A program made the position numbers and the translations under genes. Below are positions 17,652-28,900 of a DNA stretch of 64,000 bases, piece after piece (the stretch's first letter is position 1; every line of letters begins with the position of its first letter). Under the pieces are notes generated by a model, which saw only the letters and a list, made by a program, of their open reading frames with translations, made no database searches and was not told the origin of the DNA. The DNA lies in NCBI RefSeq assembly GCF_002157735.2, contig NZ_AP018689.1, forward strand, positions 1,769,619 through 1,833,618, written 5' to 3'. The stretch comes from Vibrio aphrogenes (GTDB taxonomy: Bacteria > Pseudomonadota > Gammaproteobacteria > Enterobacterales > Vibrionaceae).

Positions 17652-18989
17652 GTGAAATTGCGCAGTACAGCTCTGGTTAAAGGTTTTAGACAATCCGCCC
17701 CCTACGTTAATGCTCATCGTGGTAAAACCATGGTCATTATGCTCGGCGGTGAAGTCTTTACCGACCCTAACTTTGACAACATCATCAATGACATTGCGCT
17801 GCTGCATAGCTTAGGGGTACGCATCGTCTTGGTGTATGGTGCCAGACCACAAATCAATGATAGCCTTCAGAGCAACCATTGCGAGTCGCATTACCACAAA
17901 GGGATTCGCGTCACCAATGAATCGGCTCTCAATCTGGCAATGCAAGCCGCAGGTCGCCTACAATTAGCGCTCACTGCACGCTTATCCATGAGCTTAAATA
18001 ACACCCCAATGCAAGGGACTCAACTTAACGTTGTTAGTGGTAATTTCATTATTGCACAGCCACTTGGTGTCGATGATGGGGTTGATTATTGTCATAGTGG
18101 CAAAGTACGTCGAATTGATAGTGAAGCAATCAGTCGTATGTTAGATATGGGGTCCATTGTGGTCGTAGGCCCGATTGCCAGTTCGGTCACCGGTGAAAGC
18201 TTTAACCTAATGTATGAAGATGTGGCAACCCAAACTGCCATTCGTTTAAAAGCTTATAAACTGATCGGCTTTTGTTCAGAGCAAGGGATTTTATATGACG
18301 ATGGTCGGGTGATTCCGGAACTTTTTCCGACCTGCGCCGAAAAACTCTTACGACAAATCGAACAAAATCAAAATACCGAAAATGGCTATACCAGTGGGAC
18401 TTATCGATTTTTGCGCGGAGCACTTACTGCCTGTCGTGCGGGAGTACCTCGCTGTCATTTAGTCAGCTACAAAGAAGACGGGGCATTATTACAAGAATTG
18501 TTCTCTTTCGATGGTATCGGCACCCAAGTGGTGATGGCCAGCGCCGAACAAACTCGACATGCGGAAATTCATGACATCGGCGGCATTTTGGATCTTATCC
18601 AACCATTAGAAGAACAAGGTATTTTAGTACGCCGCTCTCGTGAACAGTTAGAACAAGAGATCCATCAATTCACCATTATTGAAAAAGATCGTTTGGTGAT
18701 TGGTTGTGCCGCCTTGTATCCATATCTGGAGGATAAAATGGCCGAAATGGCCTGTGTAGCAATCCATCCAGATTATCGCGATGGTGACCGAGGTGTATTA
18801 CTGCTTGAACACATGCGCCAAAAAGCCAAAACCATGGGGATCACTCAATTATTTGTTCTCACAACTCACAGCTTACACTGGTTTAGAGAACAAGGTTTTG
18901 AAGAAGTCGGCGTGGATTCTCTGCCAATGGAGAAGCGAGGGTTGTATAACTATCAACGTAAATCGAAAATATTAGTGTTAAAGGTATAA
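17652..18989 (+). CDS. argA: ArgA, amino-acid N-acetyltransferase (N-acetylglutamate synthase)
   Basis: First step of arginine synthesis: acetyl-CoA + glutamate to N-acetylglutamate. 445 residues: an amino-acid-kinase-like domain (about 1-290, with [13 protein letters not shown] and [14 protein letters not shown]), which is the arginine feedback site, and a C-terminal GNAT domain (about 300-445, [19 protein letters not shown]). Start is GTG at 17652 after AAGGAAAGG. Preceded by an ArgR box. Confidence 0.95.
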   Translation: MKLRSTALVKGFRQSAPYVNAHRGKTMVIMLGGEVFTDPNFDNIINDIALLHSLGVRIVLVYGARPQINDSLQSNHCESHYHKGIRVTNESALNLAMQAAGRLQLALTARLSMSLNNTPMQGTQLNVVSGNFIIAQPLGVDDGVDYCHSGKVRRIDSEAISRMLDMGSIVVVGPIASSVTGESFNLMYEDVATQTAIRLKAYKLIGFCSEQGILYDDGRVIPELFPTCAEKLLRQIEQNQNTENGYTSGTYRFLRGALTACRAGVPRCHLVSYKEDGALLQELFSFDGIGTQVVMASAEQTRHAEIHDIGGILDLIQPLEEQGILVRRSREQLEQEIHQFTIIEKDRLVIGCAALYPYLEDKMAEMACVAIHPDYRDGDRGVLLLEHMRQKAKTMGITQLFVLTTHSLHWFREQGFEEVGVDSLPMEKRGLYNYQRKSKILVLKV

Positions 18990-19010
18990 ACGTATCTCGG
19001 TTTCTCGTAG

Positions 19011-19061
19011 CTCGTTACTCGAATGTTAACTGAAATCATCGAGCAACGAGTCACGTTTTTT
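19011..19061 (+). terminator. Terminator-like hairpin built from GNAACNN-type repeats
   Basis: ctcgttactcg pairs with cgagcaacgag (10 of 11), followed by tcacgtttttt. The arms are degenerate heptamer repeats of the family seen elsewhere. Lies between convergent argA and the yhcH-like gene. Confidence 0.55.
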
Positions 19062-19073
19062 CCGAGAAACGAA

Positions 19074-19541
<468 letters not shown>

Positions 19542-19600
19542 TCACCTTTTGTATTATTTATTCTTACTCTATGAATATAGAAGAACGTAATTTAATTCTG

Positions 19601-21916
19601 TTACTTAGATAACAACTTTTGACTTAATCCGCTATGGCGTAAGGTTTTCACTCTTACCCCTTGAGCTAAAATATTCGTATTAACGAACATATCCAATCGT
19701 TCTTTCGCGCGAGTCACTCCGGTATAAATCAGCTCGCGAGTTAAAATAGGGTTCATTTGATTGGGCAGTACCATCACGGTATGACTAAATTCACTTCCTT
19801 GCGACTTATGAATGGTCATGGCAAACGCCAGTTCATGTTTAGGGACGCGGCTAGGTAACACACCTTTTATTCGACCATCAGGCATTTCAAAATACACTCT
19901 TAACCTTGGTATGGCCTCACTTTCATCCAATAAACAGATCCCAATATCACCATTATGCAAACCTTGAGCACTATCATTTTGCGTCACCATAATGGGACGC
20001 CCAATATACCAAGCTTCTCCTTCTTTGATGGTGACACATTTTTGCTGTGCTAACCCTTGCTCAATTAATCCATTCATGCGCTCAACACCAAACTCCCCCT
20101 CTCGCACCGCACATAATAACCGAGCGTGAGAAAAGGCATTTAAAATGGTGCGTGCTTTTTGCTCCATTTCCGTTTTGCTTGGCGTAACCGGCTCGGCAAA
20201 TAAATCCCCTTGTAACGCACCATCAACAGAATGTAGGGGCTGATGCAGACCTTCACAATACGCTTGATAAGCTTGGTGCATCATCACACAAATAGCGCTT
20301 TGTGCTTCTTGAACGGATAACGCATTGTCATTAACTTGCGACGCTAAACGAGCTTGAACTTCATGTTTTCTTATATCACTAAACCCTTGTTGCCAAACCT
20401 TTTCGACTAGGTGTTCATTGCCAGAGTTAATGGCTTTGGCTAATTGACCAACGCCCGAACGTGCATGAAAACGGTAACTTTTTTGTAGCATACAGAGGCT
20501 ATCGGAAACCAAATTAGCCGATGAGCTGGCCGGTAACGTCGCAAACCCTGTCAACTCGGTTAAACGCTGATGCAATTCACTTTGATAGCCAACAGACGCA
20601 AACTGGCATAAATCGCCTAAAATAGCGCCCGCTTCAACCGAAGCCAATTGATCTTTATCGCCTAATAAAATTAAACGCGCATGAGCCGGCAAAGCTTGCA
20701 ACAATCGATACATCATGGGTAAGTCGACCATTGAGGCTTCATCTACCACCAAAATATCCAAGTGAAGTGGATTCGCTCGGTTATATTTGTACTCGACAGT
20801 ATTTGGCCTTGCCCCCAACAAGCGGTGAATGGTACTGGATTGAGCAGGAATCGCCGCTTTAATTTGTTCAGTGACTGGCAATTGAGCGATCGCTAAACCT
20901 ATGGATTCCGTTAAGCGTGCGGCGGCTTTGCCGGTTGGTGCCACCAGCTTAATAATAGGCGCGCCAATCCCATTTTCGCTGTGCAATGAAGGTTGTGCTT
21001 GTACTATTAGTGCTGCTAATAATTTGGCAACTGTGGTGGTTTTACCGGTTCCAGGACCACCCGAAATCACTGCAAACTGACGAGTTAACGCCAGCGAAGC
21101 GGCCACTTTTTGCCAATTTAAACATACAGAATTCGGCACTAATGAATCTAAAGTTGTTAAATCCGTGAGCGATTTCGACTTCACTAAACACTCATCAATG
21201 CGTGTCCAATCTAGCGATTCGGTTTCCACCACATCGAGCATTTCGCACACTAAGCGCTGACGTAAAGCCAAACTATCTTGCTTACCCGTTTGGAGCTCTC
21301 GCCAAAGATACGAATAATCACGTGCAAATAAATCATTGAGTGTTTGCTTGGCAAGCGATAAAGCAGCCGATGATTGCGACAAGGTATTGGCTCTTTCCAT
21401 TAAGCCGTGCGCCACTTGTTGCTCGTAATACCAATAACGAGTTAAATACAAGCGGTTACCTTCAATCATCATAGGTACGGCTTGTAACCCTTGAGCTGAA
21501 GTAGCCAGCCTTATAATCGCATCGGATCGGTTGGCATAATCCGTCATAAGGGATAACCAATCTTGCTGTGACCAAGTATCAACCAAGGCGCCGTATTGCT
21601 CTAGCCATTCTGGATGTTGGCGAAACACAAAGGCTAGCGATAAACTTTTGGCTACGTCTAATTCATCTAACAATAAACAAATATGCCCACGACCAAATTC
21701 TGCACTCACCAAGCAAGCTAATAACGCCAAATGCTCAGCCTCATTTTTTGTCATCGATTGCGTCGCGTGTGAAGAAGTGATGATTTGCTGATAGATAAAT
21801 AGCGCAAATTGCGCATCAATGGCACGTAAAATGCCAAGCTTTTCTAAGCCCATAATCAAGCTTAACGTTTCACTATCATCCCATGAATGGCTGGTGTTGG
21901 TCAGCGTATTCATCAT
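19601..21916 (-). CDS. recD: RecD, exodeoxyribonuclease V alpha subunit
   Basis: 5'-3' helicase of RecBCD. 771 residues, longer than the about 608 of E. coli RecD. Walker A SGGPGTGKTTT near 284-294, DEASMVDLPM (Walker B), LLGDKDQLASVEAG, and the SF1B end motifs FAMTIHKSQGSEF and YTGVTRAKERL. The ATG at 21916 overlaps the recB stop (ATGA), so the two are co-translated. Confidence 0.96.
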   Translation of the reverse strand: MMNTLTNTSHSWDDSETLSLIMGLEKLGILRAIDAQFALFIYQQIITSSHATQSMTKNEAEHLALLACLVSAEFGRGHICLLLDELDVAKSLSLAFVFRQHPEWLEQYGALVDTWSQQDWLSLMTDYANRSDAIIRLATSAQGLQAVPMMIEGNRLYLTRYWYYEQQVAHGLMERANTLSQSSAALSLAKQTLNDLFARDYSYLWRELQTGKQDSLALRQRLVCEMLDVVETESLDWTRIDECLVKSKSLTDLTTLDSLVPNSVCLNWQKVAASLALTRQFAVISGGPGTGKTTTVAKLLAALIVQAQPSLHSENGIGAPIIKLVAPTGKAAARLTESIGLAIAQLPVTEQIKAAIPAQSSTIHRLLGARPNTVEYKYNRANPLHLDILVVDEASMVDLPMMYRLLQALPAHARLILLGDKDQLASVEAGAILGDLCQFASVGYQSELHQRLTELTGFATLPASSSANLVSDSLCMLQKSYRFHARSGVGQLAKAINSGNEHLVEKVWQQGFSDIRKHEVQARLASQVNDNALSVQEAQSAICVMMHQAYQAYCEGLHQPLHSVDGALQGDLFAEPVTPSKTEMEQKARTILNAFSHARLLCAVREGEFGVERMNGLIEQGLAQQKCVTIKEGEAWYIGRPIMVTQNDSAQGLHNGDIGICLLDESEAIPRLRVYFEMPDGRIKGVLPSRVPKHELAFAMTIHKSQGSEFSHTVMVLPNQMNPILTRELIYTGVTRAKERLDMFVNTNILAQGVRVKTLRHSGLSQKLLSK

Positions 21917-24900
21917 ACCAACTCCCCTTCTAATAATTGGTCAAATTGCTGCAACAAGGTTTGGCTTGGCTTAGCTTGAAAGATGCCATATTGTTGACCC
22001 ACTTCCACTTGTGACTCGTCATCCTCGGCAAAGCCACGTAAAAACAGATAATACACACCACCAAAATGTTGCTGATAATCGTAATCGGCTAATCGACTTT
22101 GTAGAAAACGATGCAAGGCTAAAGCATAAATTTGGTATTGAAAATCATAACGATGCTCTAGCATAGCTTGGCGTAATTTCTCGGGATGATAATCCTCAAC
22201 TGAGTCACCTAGATGATTTGATTTCCAGTCTAAAATGTAATATTTACCTTGGTGTTCAAACACTAAATCGATAAAGCCTTTCAACATGCCTTTCACATTA
22301 TAAAAGCGAAGATCATCGGCCAATTGTGAGAGCTCATCATGGGTTTTAACCATTGTATTTAATTGACTCGCCAATAACGATTTCACCGGCAATAAAAATT
22401 CCATTTCCACCAAACGTTGCGTTGGGCCTTTGTCCGCTAAACGTAAATTTTGTCCATCTAACGGCGTGTTCATCACTCGGCTCACCATCGCTTCAATCGC
22501 CGGTAACCATTGCAGATCATATTGTTCACGCTGTAATAAGTCGGTGATAATTTGGCGATTACTCTCACTGCTCGCCGGCTCGGTAAATTCAATTTGTTCA
22601 AACACGGTATGTAAAAATGTCCCGGGACGTGCGCCACGTGGAAACTCAAACATCGACCATGGATTCCGTTCAGCCGCCTCTACTTGCTCAAGATCATCAG
22701 ATTCAATCAATGTATTGGTGGTTAATGATGAGTCCAAGGCGTCTGAATCTAACGGTTTATCCACATCGACCGCAGCATCAAAAATAGATTGTAGAGAATG
22801 ACCATGATGAGATTGCTTAACCAAACTTGAGTAGCTGGTCATGCGCCAATCTCGATCAATGTGCGCCGATAAGGTTTGCGCGCTCAACTCTGGTCTTGAT
22901 TCAATATTAGGCAGATATCGAGCACTAGGTTGTGCTGGGATCGGCATCATTTCTACCGATGATGCATGAGCACTCAATTGCTGACACGCCGTTTGTAGAG
23001 CGGCGCTCGGTTGCGCTTGATGGTGCTGTAAAATGGCACCAATCGCACTTAAATGCGCGGTCGATTCGTCTTTTTTACTATTGCCTTTTTTCAACGGAGC
23101 TAAACCGATAACGCACCCATAAACGGCTCGCGTTAATGCCACGTACAACAAACGCAAATCTTCAGCTAAACGTTCTTTTTCTGCCAAAGCCAAGCCTTCT
23201 TCTGGCTTTGATAAATCTAAAATAGTTTGCTGTTGCGCCGTTTGAGCGCCTTGGCTTTTGAGGTTGTATTTCGCCACTTTTGCCGCTTTAAAATTATTGG
23301 CAAACGGCAAGAAAACGAGGTCATATTCCAACCCTTTGGATTTATGAATCGTGATGATTTGCACCAAATTACGCTCAGATTCTAAACGCTGGGTTTGCTC
23401 ATTAATTTCCCCATCGTGCTGGTCAATATTATCAGCCAGCCAACGAATGAGTGCGTTTTCCCCCTCCAAAGATAAGCTCGCCTGTTGCAATAATTCCGAT
23501 AAATGCAAGAAGTCGGTGACTTTACGTTCTCCTTCTGTTTCGGATAACCAACGCTGCGCAATCTGGCGCTGACTCATCACCGCTCGAATCATCGGCAACA
23601 CACCGCGCTGCAACCATAATTGATGATATTGTTCAAACTCATTGGCGACATTTTCCCAAGCATTTTCATCATGGTTAAACTCGTCAAGTTGCTGCATATT
23701 TAGGGCAAACAGGTCACTAGCTAAAATCGCGCGTAACGCCGATTCATCCGTTGGATTGGCACACGCCATCAACAAACGTAAGACATCTTCCGCGATATCA
23801 CTGTCAAAAACACTATCCCGATTAGATAAGTAAACACTGGCAATCCCTTGTTCAGCTAAAGCCTGTTTGATCAATTTGCCTTCTCGCCCAGTCCGCACCA
23901 ACACTGCAATATCACTGGCCTCAATAGGATGAGCTTGACCTTTTTTATCCATAAAGTGCGCTTGATTATTTTGCGCAGCCGTTAAAATATGGTGAATTTG
24001 ATAAGCGGTTTGACGAGCCATAACCTGGTTGTAATCTTGCGTCGCTACCGGTCCAGCATGCTCATTTTGATGACACCACAACCCAATGGCCGGTTGTTTT
24101 TTTCCATCAATCAACCAATGCATTTTTTCCGCTTTCGGGCTGGCTTTTACTGAGATAAAAGGAATATCGTCATCGTACAAAAAGGGGCGAGAATCAAAGG
24201 TAAAAATGCCATTCACCCCTTGGATAACCGCTTCACTAGAGCGCCAGTTGGTCTCTAAGGTGTAATGCTCCGTCACTTCATTACGCGCCTGAATATAGGT
24301 AAAAATATCCGCCCCCCGAAAGCCATAAATCGCCTGTTTCGGGTCGCCAATCATAAACCAGCCGGTTTGAGGTTGATGCAAATAGATCTCACGGAATATA
24401 TGGTATTGCTGCGGGTCGGTATCTTGAAACTCATCGATCATCGCTACCGGATATAAACTGCGAATACGCTCGGTCAACAAACCGTCTTGATCTTGAATAA
24501 TCGCTTGCTCTAATTGACTCAGTAGGTCATCAAACGACAATTGAGCTTGGCGCTGTTTGGCTTGTGCTAATAATTGCCGACAACCTTGAATCGCTTGGTA
24601 TTTAAAGATCAAATCAAATTCAGGCTGATTATCCAATAGCTCATCAATAGCCACAAAAGCCGGGTGCTGGGCGATAGGACCTTTTTTGGTATCGGTTACG
24701 GTATTTAAGGTACTTTGTGCAAAACGGATCAATTTATCGCACACATTACCGTCACCAGTATTGTTCTCTGCCCACTGATGGATTTCATCTAACCATGCTG
24801 GTAAGCGGGTTTTATTATAAGGATTACGTTTGATACCAGAGTCATCAATCAAAGTGAACATCGTGTTGCGGTCTTGATTCCACAATGTTTTTACTTTTTC

Positions 24901-25587
24901 AATTCGCTCAAGATGTTGTTGATAAGCGGCAACTAAATCTATCTTCAAATTGATAGCAGGAAAACTCAACGCTGGCCCTGAAAGATAAGTACCAATTTCA
25001 TTTAATAGTTGTTCTGGGGTTGCCCATAACGATTGAATTTGCGCGGCGAGAACCCTTGGTAAAGGATAAAAATGACGGCGCCAATAATCATTCACGACTT
25101 GTCGTTTCAGTTGGCTTTCATCCGTAATAAATTCATTTTGAAAGCGGCTGCCTGACTCAAAAGCATTTTGCGTAAGCATTCGCTGACAAAAACCGTGAAT
25201 GGTAAAGATGGCGGCTTCATCCATTTGGCGCTCAGCTTGCAATAAGGTTTCAATGGCAAATTGTCGATTAGTGATCTCGGCCAAGAGCGGCTGCAATATC
25301 GGATCGTCGGTGGTATTACGAGCAAACGCAATTCTCGCTTCATGTATCCGCTGACGGATCCGTCCACGCAATTCGGCGGTTGCGGCCTCGGTAAAGGTCA
25401 CCACGAGAATTTGATCGACCGTTAACGGCATCGCATGAGCCGCCCCATCTTTGCCATGACCAAGCAACAAACGTAAATACAACGCAGCAATGGTGAAGGT
25501 TTTCCCCGTCCCGGCGGATGCTTCAATTAAGCGAGCCCCATGAAGCGGAAAAGTCATACTGTTTAATGATTGCGCCATCAATCTCAT
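21913..25587 (-). CDS. recB: RecB, exodeoxyribonuclease V beta subunit
   Basis: 3'-5' helicase and nuclease of RecBCD. 1224 residues: Walker A EASAGTGKTF near 23-32, DEFQDTDPQQY, TNWRSS, ITIHKSKGLEYDLVFLPF, VALTRA, then a RecB nuclease domain with DWKSNHLGD near 1120. Start unsure: ATG at 25587 or 25578, neither with a strong ribosome site. In E. coli ptrA sits between recC and recB; here only 325 bases separate them. Confidence 0.96.
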   Translation of the reverse strand: MRLMAQSLNSMTFPLHGARLIEASAGTGKTFTIAALYLRLLLGHGKDGAAHAMPLTVDQILVVTFTEAATAELRGRIRQRIHEARIAFARNTTDDPILQPLLAEITNRQFAIETLLQAERQMDEAAIFTIHGFCQRMLTQNAFESGSRFQNEFITDESQLKRQVVNDYWRRHFYPLPRVLAAQIQSLWATPEQLLNEIGTYLSGPALSFPAINLKIDLVAAYQQHLERIEKVKTLWNQDRNTMFTLIDDSGIKRNPYNKTRLPAWLDEIHQWAENNTGDGNVCDKLIRFAQSTLNTVTDTKKGPIAQHPAFVAIDELLDNQPEFDLIFKYQAIQGCRQLLAQAKQRQAQLSFDDLLSQLEQAIIQDQDGLLTERIRSLYPVAMIDEFQDTDPQQYHIFREIYLHQPQTGWFMIGDPKQAIYGFRGADIFTYIQARNEVTEHYTLETNWRSSEAVIQGVNGIFTFDSRPFLYDDDIPFISVKASPKAEKMHWLIDGKKQPAIGLWCHQNEHAGPVATQDYNQVMARQTAYQIHHILTAAQNNQAHFMDKKGQAHPIEASDIAVLVRTGREGKLIKQALAEQGIASVYLSNRDSVFDSDIAEDVLRLLMACANPTDESALRAILASDLFALNMQQLDEFNHDENAWENVANEFEQYHQLWLQRGVLPMIRAVMSQRQIAQRWLSETEGERKVTDFLHLSELLQQASLSLEGENALIRWLADNIDQHDGEINEQTQRLESERNLVQIITIHKSKGLEYDLVFLPFANNFKAAKVAKYNLKSQGAQTAQQQTILDLSKPEEGLALAEKERLAEDLRLLYVALTRAVYGCVIGLAPLKKGNSKKDESTAHLSAIGAILQHHQAQPSAALQTACQQLSAHASSVEMMPIPAQPSARYLPNIESRPELSAQTLSAHIDRDWRMTSYSSLVKQSHHGHSLQSIFDAAVDVDKPLDSDALDSSLTTNTLIESDDLEQVEAAERNPWSMFEFPRGARPGTFLHTVFEQIEFTEPASSESNRQIITDLLQREQYDLQWLPAIEAMVSRVMNTPLDGQNLRLADKGPTQRLVEMEFLLPVKSLLASQLNTMVKTHDELSQLADDLRFYNVKGMLKGFIDLVFEHQGKYYILDWKSNHLGDSVEDYHPEKLRQAMLEHRYDFQYQIYALALHRFLQSRLADYDYQQHFGGVYYLFLRGFAEDDESQVEVGQQYGIFQAKPSQTLLQQFDQLLEGELV

Positions 25588-25764
25588 CCAAATCTAAAAT
25601 GAATTTATCGGTATTTTTTCGTGAGCACATTCTCACTTTGCGTAACCCTGGGTTATTTCCGGCCATGAAAGTCACAATCTGCGAGTCTGTTCACATCCTT
25701 TGGCATACTTTCAACATAGTATCCATGCCCAAGCCACAGAGCTTAAAAAAATATAAATCCAATA

Positions 25765-25907
25765 ATGATCTACTCGGTTTACTCTGCCCTCAAGGGAGAA
25801 GTAACACTCAAAGTAGGCTGAAAAATTAACTGAAAAACAGTTACCTCTACTCTCCGCCGCTCAGCAAGCGCCCTACAATAACAACGATTTGCTGGCGGCT
25901 TTTCTTT
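25765..25907 (+). ncRNA. Candidate small RNA in the recC-recB gap
   Basis: The gap 25588-25912 has no convincing gene. On the plus strand a TATAAA at about 25752 is followed by a perfect hairpin taactg / cagtta and then a terminator-like hairpin (gccgc-cagcaa with ttgctg-gcggc, 25856-25899) with a T-rich tail. No plus-strand gene precedes it, so it could end a short antisense or intergenic RNA. Promoter is a guess. Confidence 0.25.
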
Positions 25908-25912
25908 TGCCT

Positions 25913-28900
25913 TTATTCCTCGGTTTTGCAATGCTCCAATAAAGGTTTTAACCAGGTTTCACCAGCCTGCAATAAGGTTTCCGCTAATTGAGTGTCCCAT
26001 TGCTTCCAAACTCGTTGCACATAAACCAGTTGGCCTTCACCAGTGGTCCCAAAATCACTGCCAATAAAAGCTTTTTCCATCGTATTCAACGCGGCTTGCT
26101 TCACTTGTTGCTCTGTAAATCCAATCCATTGACCTTGCTGATCAAAACCTTGTTCAATGCCAACAAAAGCCGTTTTAGGTAAGAAGCATAACGGGGCATC
26201 CATTCCTTGATAATACGCTTGAACGAAAGATTGCAAATAGTGCTTTGCTTGCTCTTGAGGCAGTGAGGTGAACTGTAACTGTTGTACTTGACCTTTTTGC
26301 ATGCCTAGCAAATAGGTGGCAGAGGAATAACCGCTGGCATTTAAACACAGGTGTTCGAGCCAATAACTTAATAAGTAACGACTATGAATCCCACCACTGC
26401 GGTAGCGCACCATTCCTAACTGAGTTTGCCCAGCTAACCAGCCGATTAAATGAATCGTCTGTGTATTGCCATTAATCTCTACATCCAACTTAATTGATAC
26501 TTCGACATCGGCGGTTGGTTGCGAAACATAAGGCAATAATGCTTCGGCTAAAGGCGTCACATTCGCACGTAATTTTTGTGCGGCCAACTCACCAAAGCCC
26601 GCCATTGGTAGTTGCCCTTGTGCTTGATGAGACTGTAAATACGCTTGCGCACATTGCTCAAAGCTCGATAAAGATAATTGGCCAGATTCTTGCCCTTGCT
26701 GTTGCCATTGAGCCAATAAATGTTCACCAAACCAATAATTATCTAACCCATTCACGGCAAACGGCTCATCATCCATTTGCGTTAAAGAAATAGGATTTCG
26801 ATCTAAATAGGTTTTGAGCCTGTGGTTGAAAAAATATTTCACCGGCAAATGCCAAAAACGCAATAAATCCACTAGTTCTAGGGCATATTGGTTGGGCGCT
26901 TCTGGCTCCAATTGACTCAAATAACAATCGAGCGGTTGAATAAAACTTACTTGCTCACTTTCAACCAGCCCTTGCGTTGCCTGTTTCGCCACCGGTAACC
27001 ATTCTTTGGCATAGCTGGTTAAGGCCGGTGAGCGCCCATCAAAAGCCTGACTACTAAAAGGCACTAACGGATGTAAGTGACTAAAGTGAGAGATTAACGC
27101 TTGCCCTGATTCATCACTTGGCATTGTTTGATAGCCTTCTAAGGCATAGTTTTGTTGGCAATATTCCAGCAATTCAGCCACCAATACCGAAGGCTCTTTA
27201 TGACTATTATCTTGGATCGAACGCCCCACATAGCTGATGTACAAATAACGTTGCGCAGAAAGCAATGCTTCTAAGAACAGGTAACGGTCATCATCTCGAC
27301 GCGAACGGTCACCAGCGCGTGCTCGACCATTGATCAGATCAAAGCCTTCAGGGGCGACATTTCGAGGGTAAAGGCCATCATTCATCCCAAGTAAACAAAC
27401 GGTTTTAAATGGGATCGAACGCATCGGCATCAAGGTACAGAAGTTGACTTGACCGGCTAAAAAGCGTTGACTCACTCGAGCATTCGATAAGTGATTTTGC
27501 AAATAAAGCTCCAACACTTTAGGAGAAATCTCATCCTCAAGAGACATCCCGGCATCGAGTAATTGTTGGCTAAGCTGCTGCACACAATCTCGAATGGTAC
27601 TTAAAATGGCTTCCCCTTCTAATTCCACCGCAAAGAAATCATCAAGCATTTGCAACAAATAGTGTTGCCAAGTCACAAATTGTTGAGCGGTAGACAAACG
27701 ATCACGATAGCGCTGTAAACGACGTATAAAGCTGGCCAATTTACCCGCAAGTTCCGCATCCATTCCTTGTACTTCATCAAAGGCAGCCATTTCACTCTCT
27801 GCCGCTTGGTACAGCCCCGCCGCTTCAGGCATGGCATAGCCTAACAGCATACGTTCAATGCCAAACAACCAAGTATTTTGCTTGTAGCTTGGAAGTTCAA
27901 ATTGGGTTGCGGTAATTTCGTCTAACCCCCAGCGCACCCCAACTTGTTGAACCCATTGTGCAATCCGTTGATAATCATCCTCGTTGAGTTCAAAACGCTG
28001 CATCACCGCCGGAACCTCCAATAGTTCTAATAACTCGGAAGCCTGACAACGGCGCTGTGGCAATGACATTAACCGCATGAACGCTTGTAGAATGGGATTT
28101 TCTTGATCCACACTACGGTCAGAAATGGAATAAGGAATAAAACGCTCACCAGGTGCGTTACCAAAAACCGCTTGAATCGCGTGGCTGTACGCATTGATAT
28201 CGGCCACCATGACAATAATATCGCGTGGCTTTAAATTAGGGTCAGCATCAAACATGGCCAACAACCGATCATGCAACACTTCCACTTCCCGCATTGGGCT
28301 ATGGCAAATATGTAACTGCAATGACGTATCATGCGTTGAAATTAGCGGTTTATACTGACTCGTCGTGGCCGATTGTTGATCGTCTTGATGTTCACGTAGC
28401 TCTAACACATCTTGTTGAATGGCGTGTAATAAGGTGTCATTTTGACCATCAACAAAAGCATCAATTTCATTGGCTTCTAATTGTGAGAGCAAATATAAAT
28501 TATCACGCCCAAGTTTTCCCATTGAGGCCAATAAACTGTTTCCGACCGCATCTTTAATATGCAAAGAAGCATTATTATGTAAAGAAGCATTATTATGTAA
28601 AGAAGCATTATTATCTAAAGAAGCCGTTTGTAAGATCTGCGCTTCCGATAACGTATTTTGCTCAATCGAGCCCTTTAGCCACTCTGACGTTTGCTCACTA
28701 TGCATCACCTGGCGTGATTTTGCGGCTAATTTGGCAAGGTATTTACGATCACGCACCTCCCCCCAATAATAACGAGATGGGTTGGTAAACATCAGGTGGA
28801 CATCAATATGCTCGCCGAGTGCGCGTAAGGCATCCATATAACGAGGAGGTAATGCTGTTATCCCAAAGATAAACAGACGTTGTGGTAACTGGGCTTGCTG

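Noticed and set aside
25518..25829. 103-codon plus-strand gene across the recB start
   Set aside because: Most of it overlaps recB antisense or AT-rich gap; no recognisable domain.
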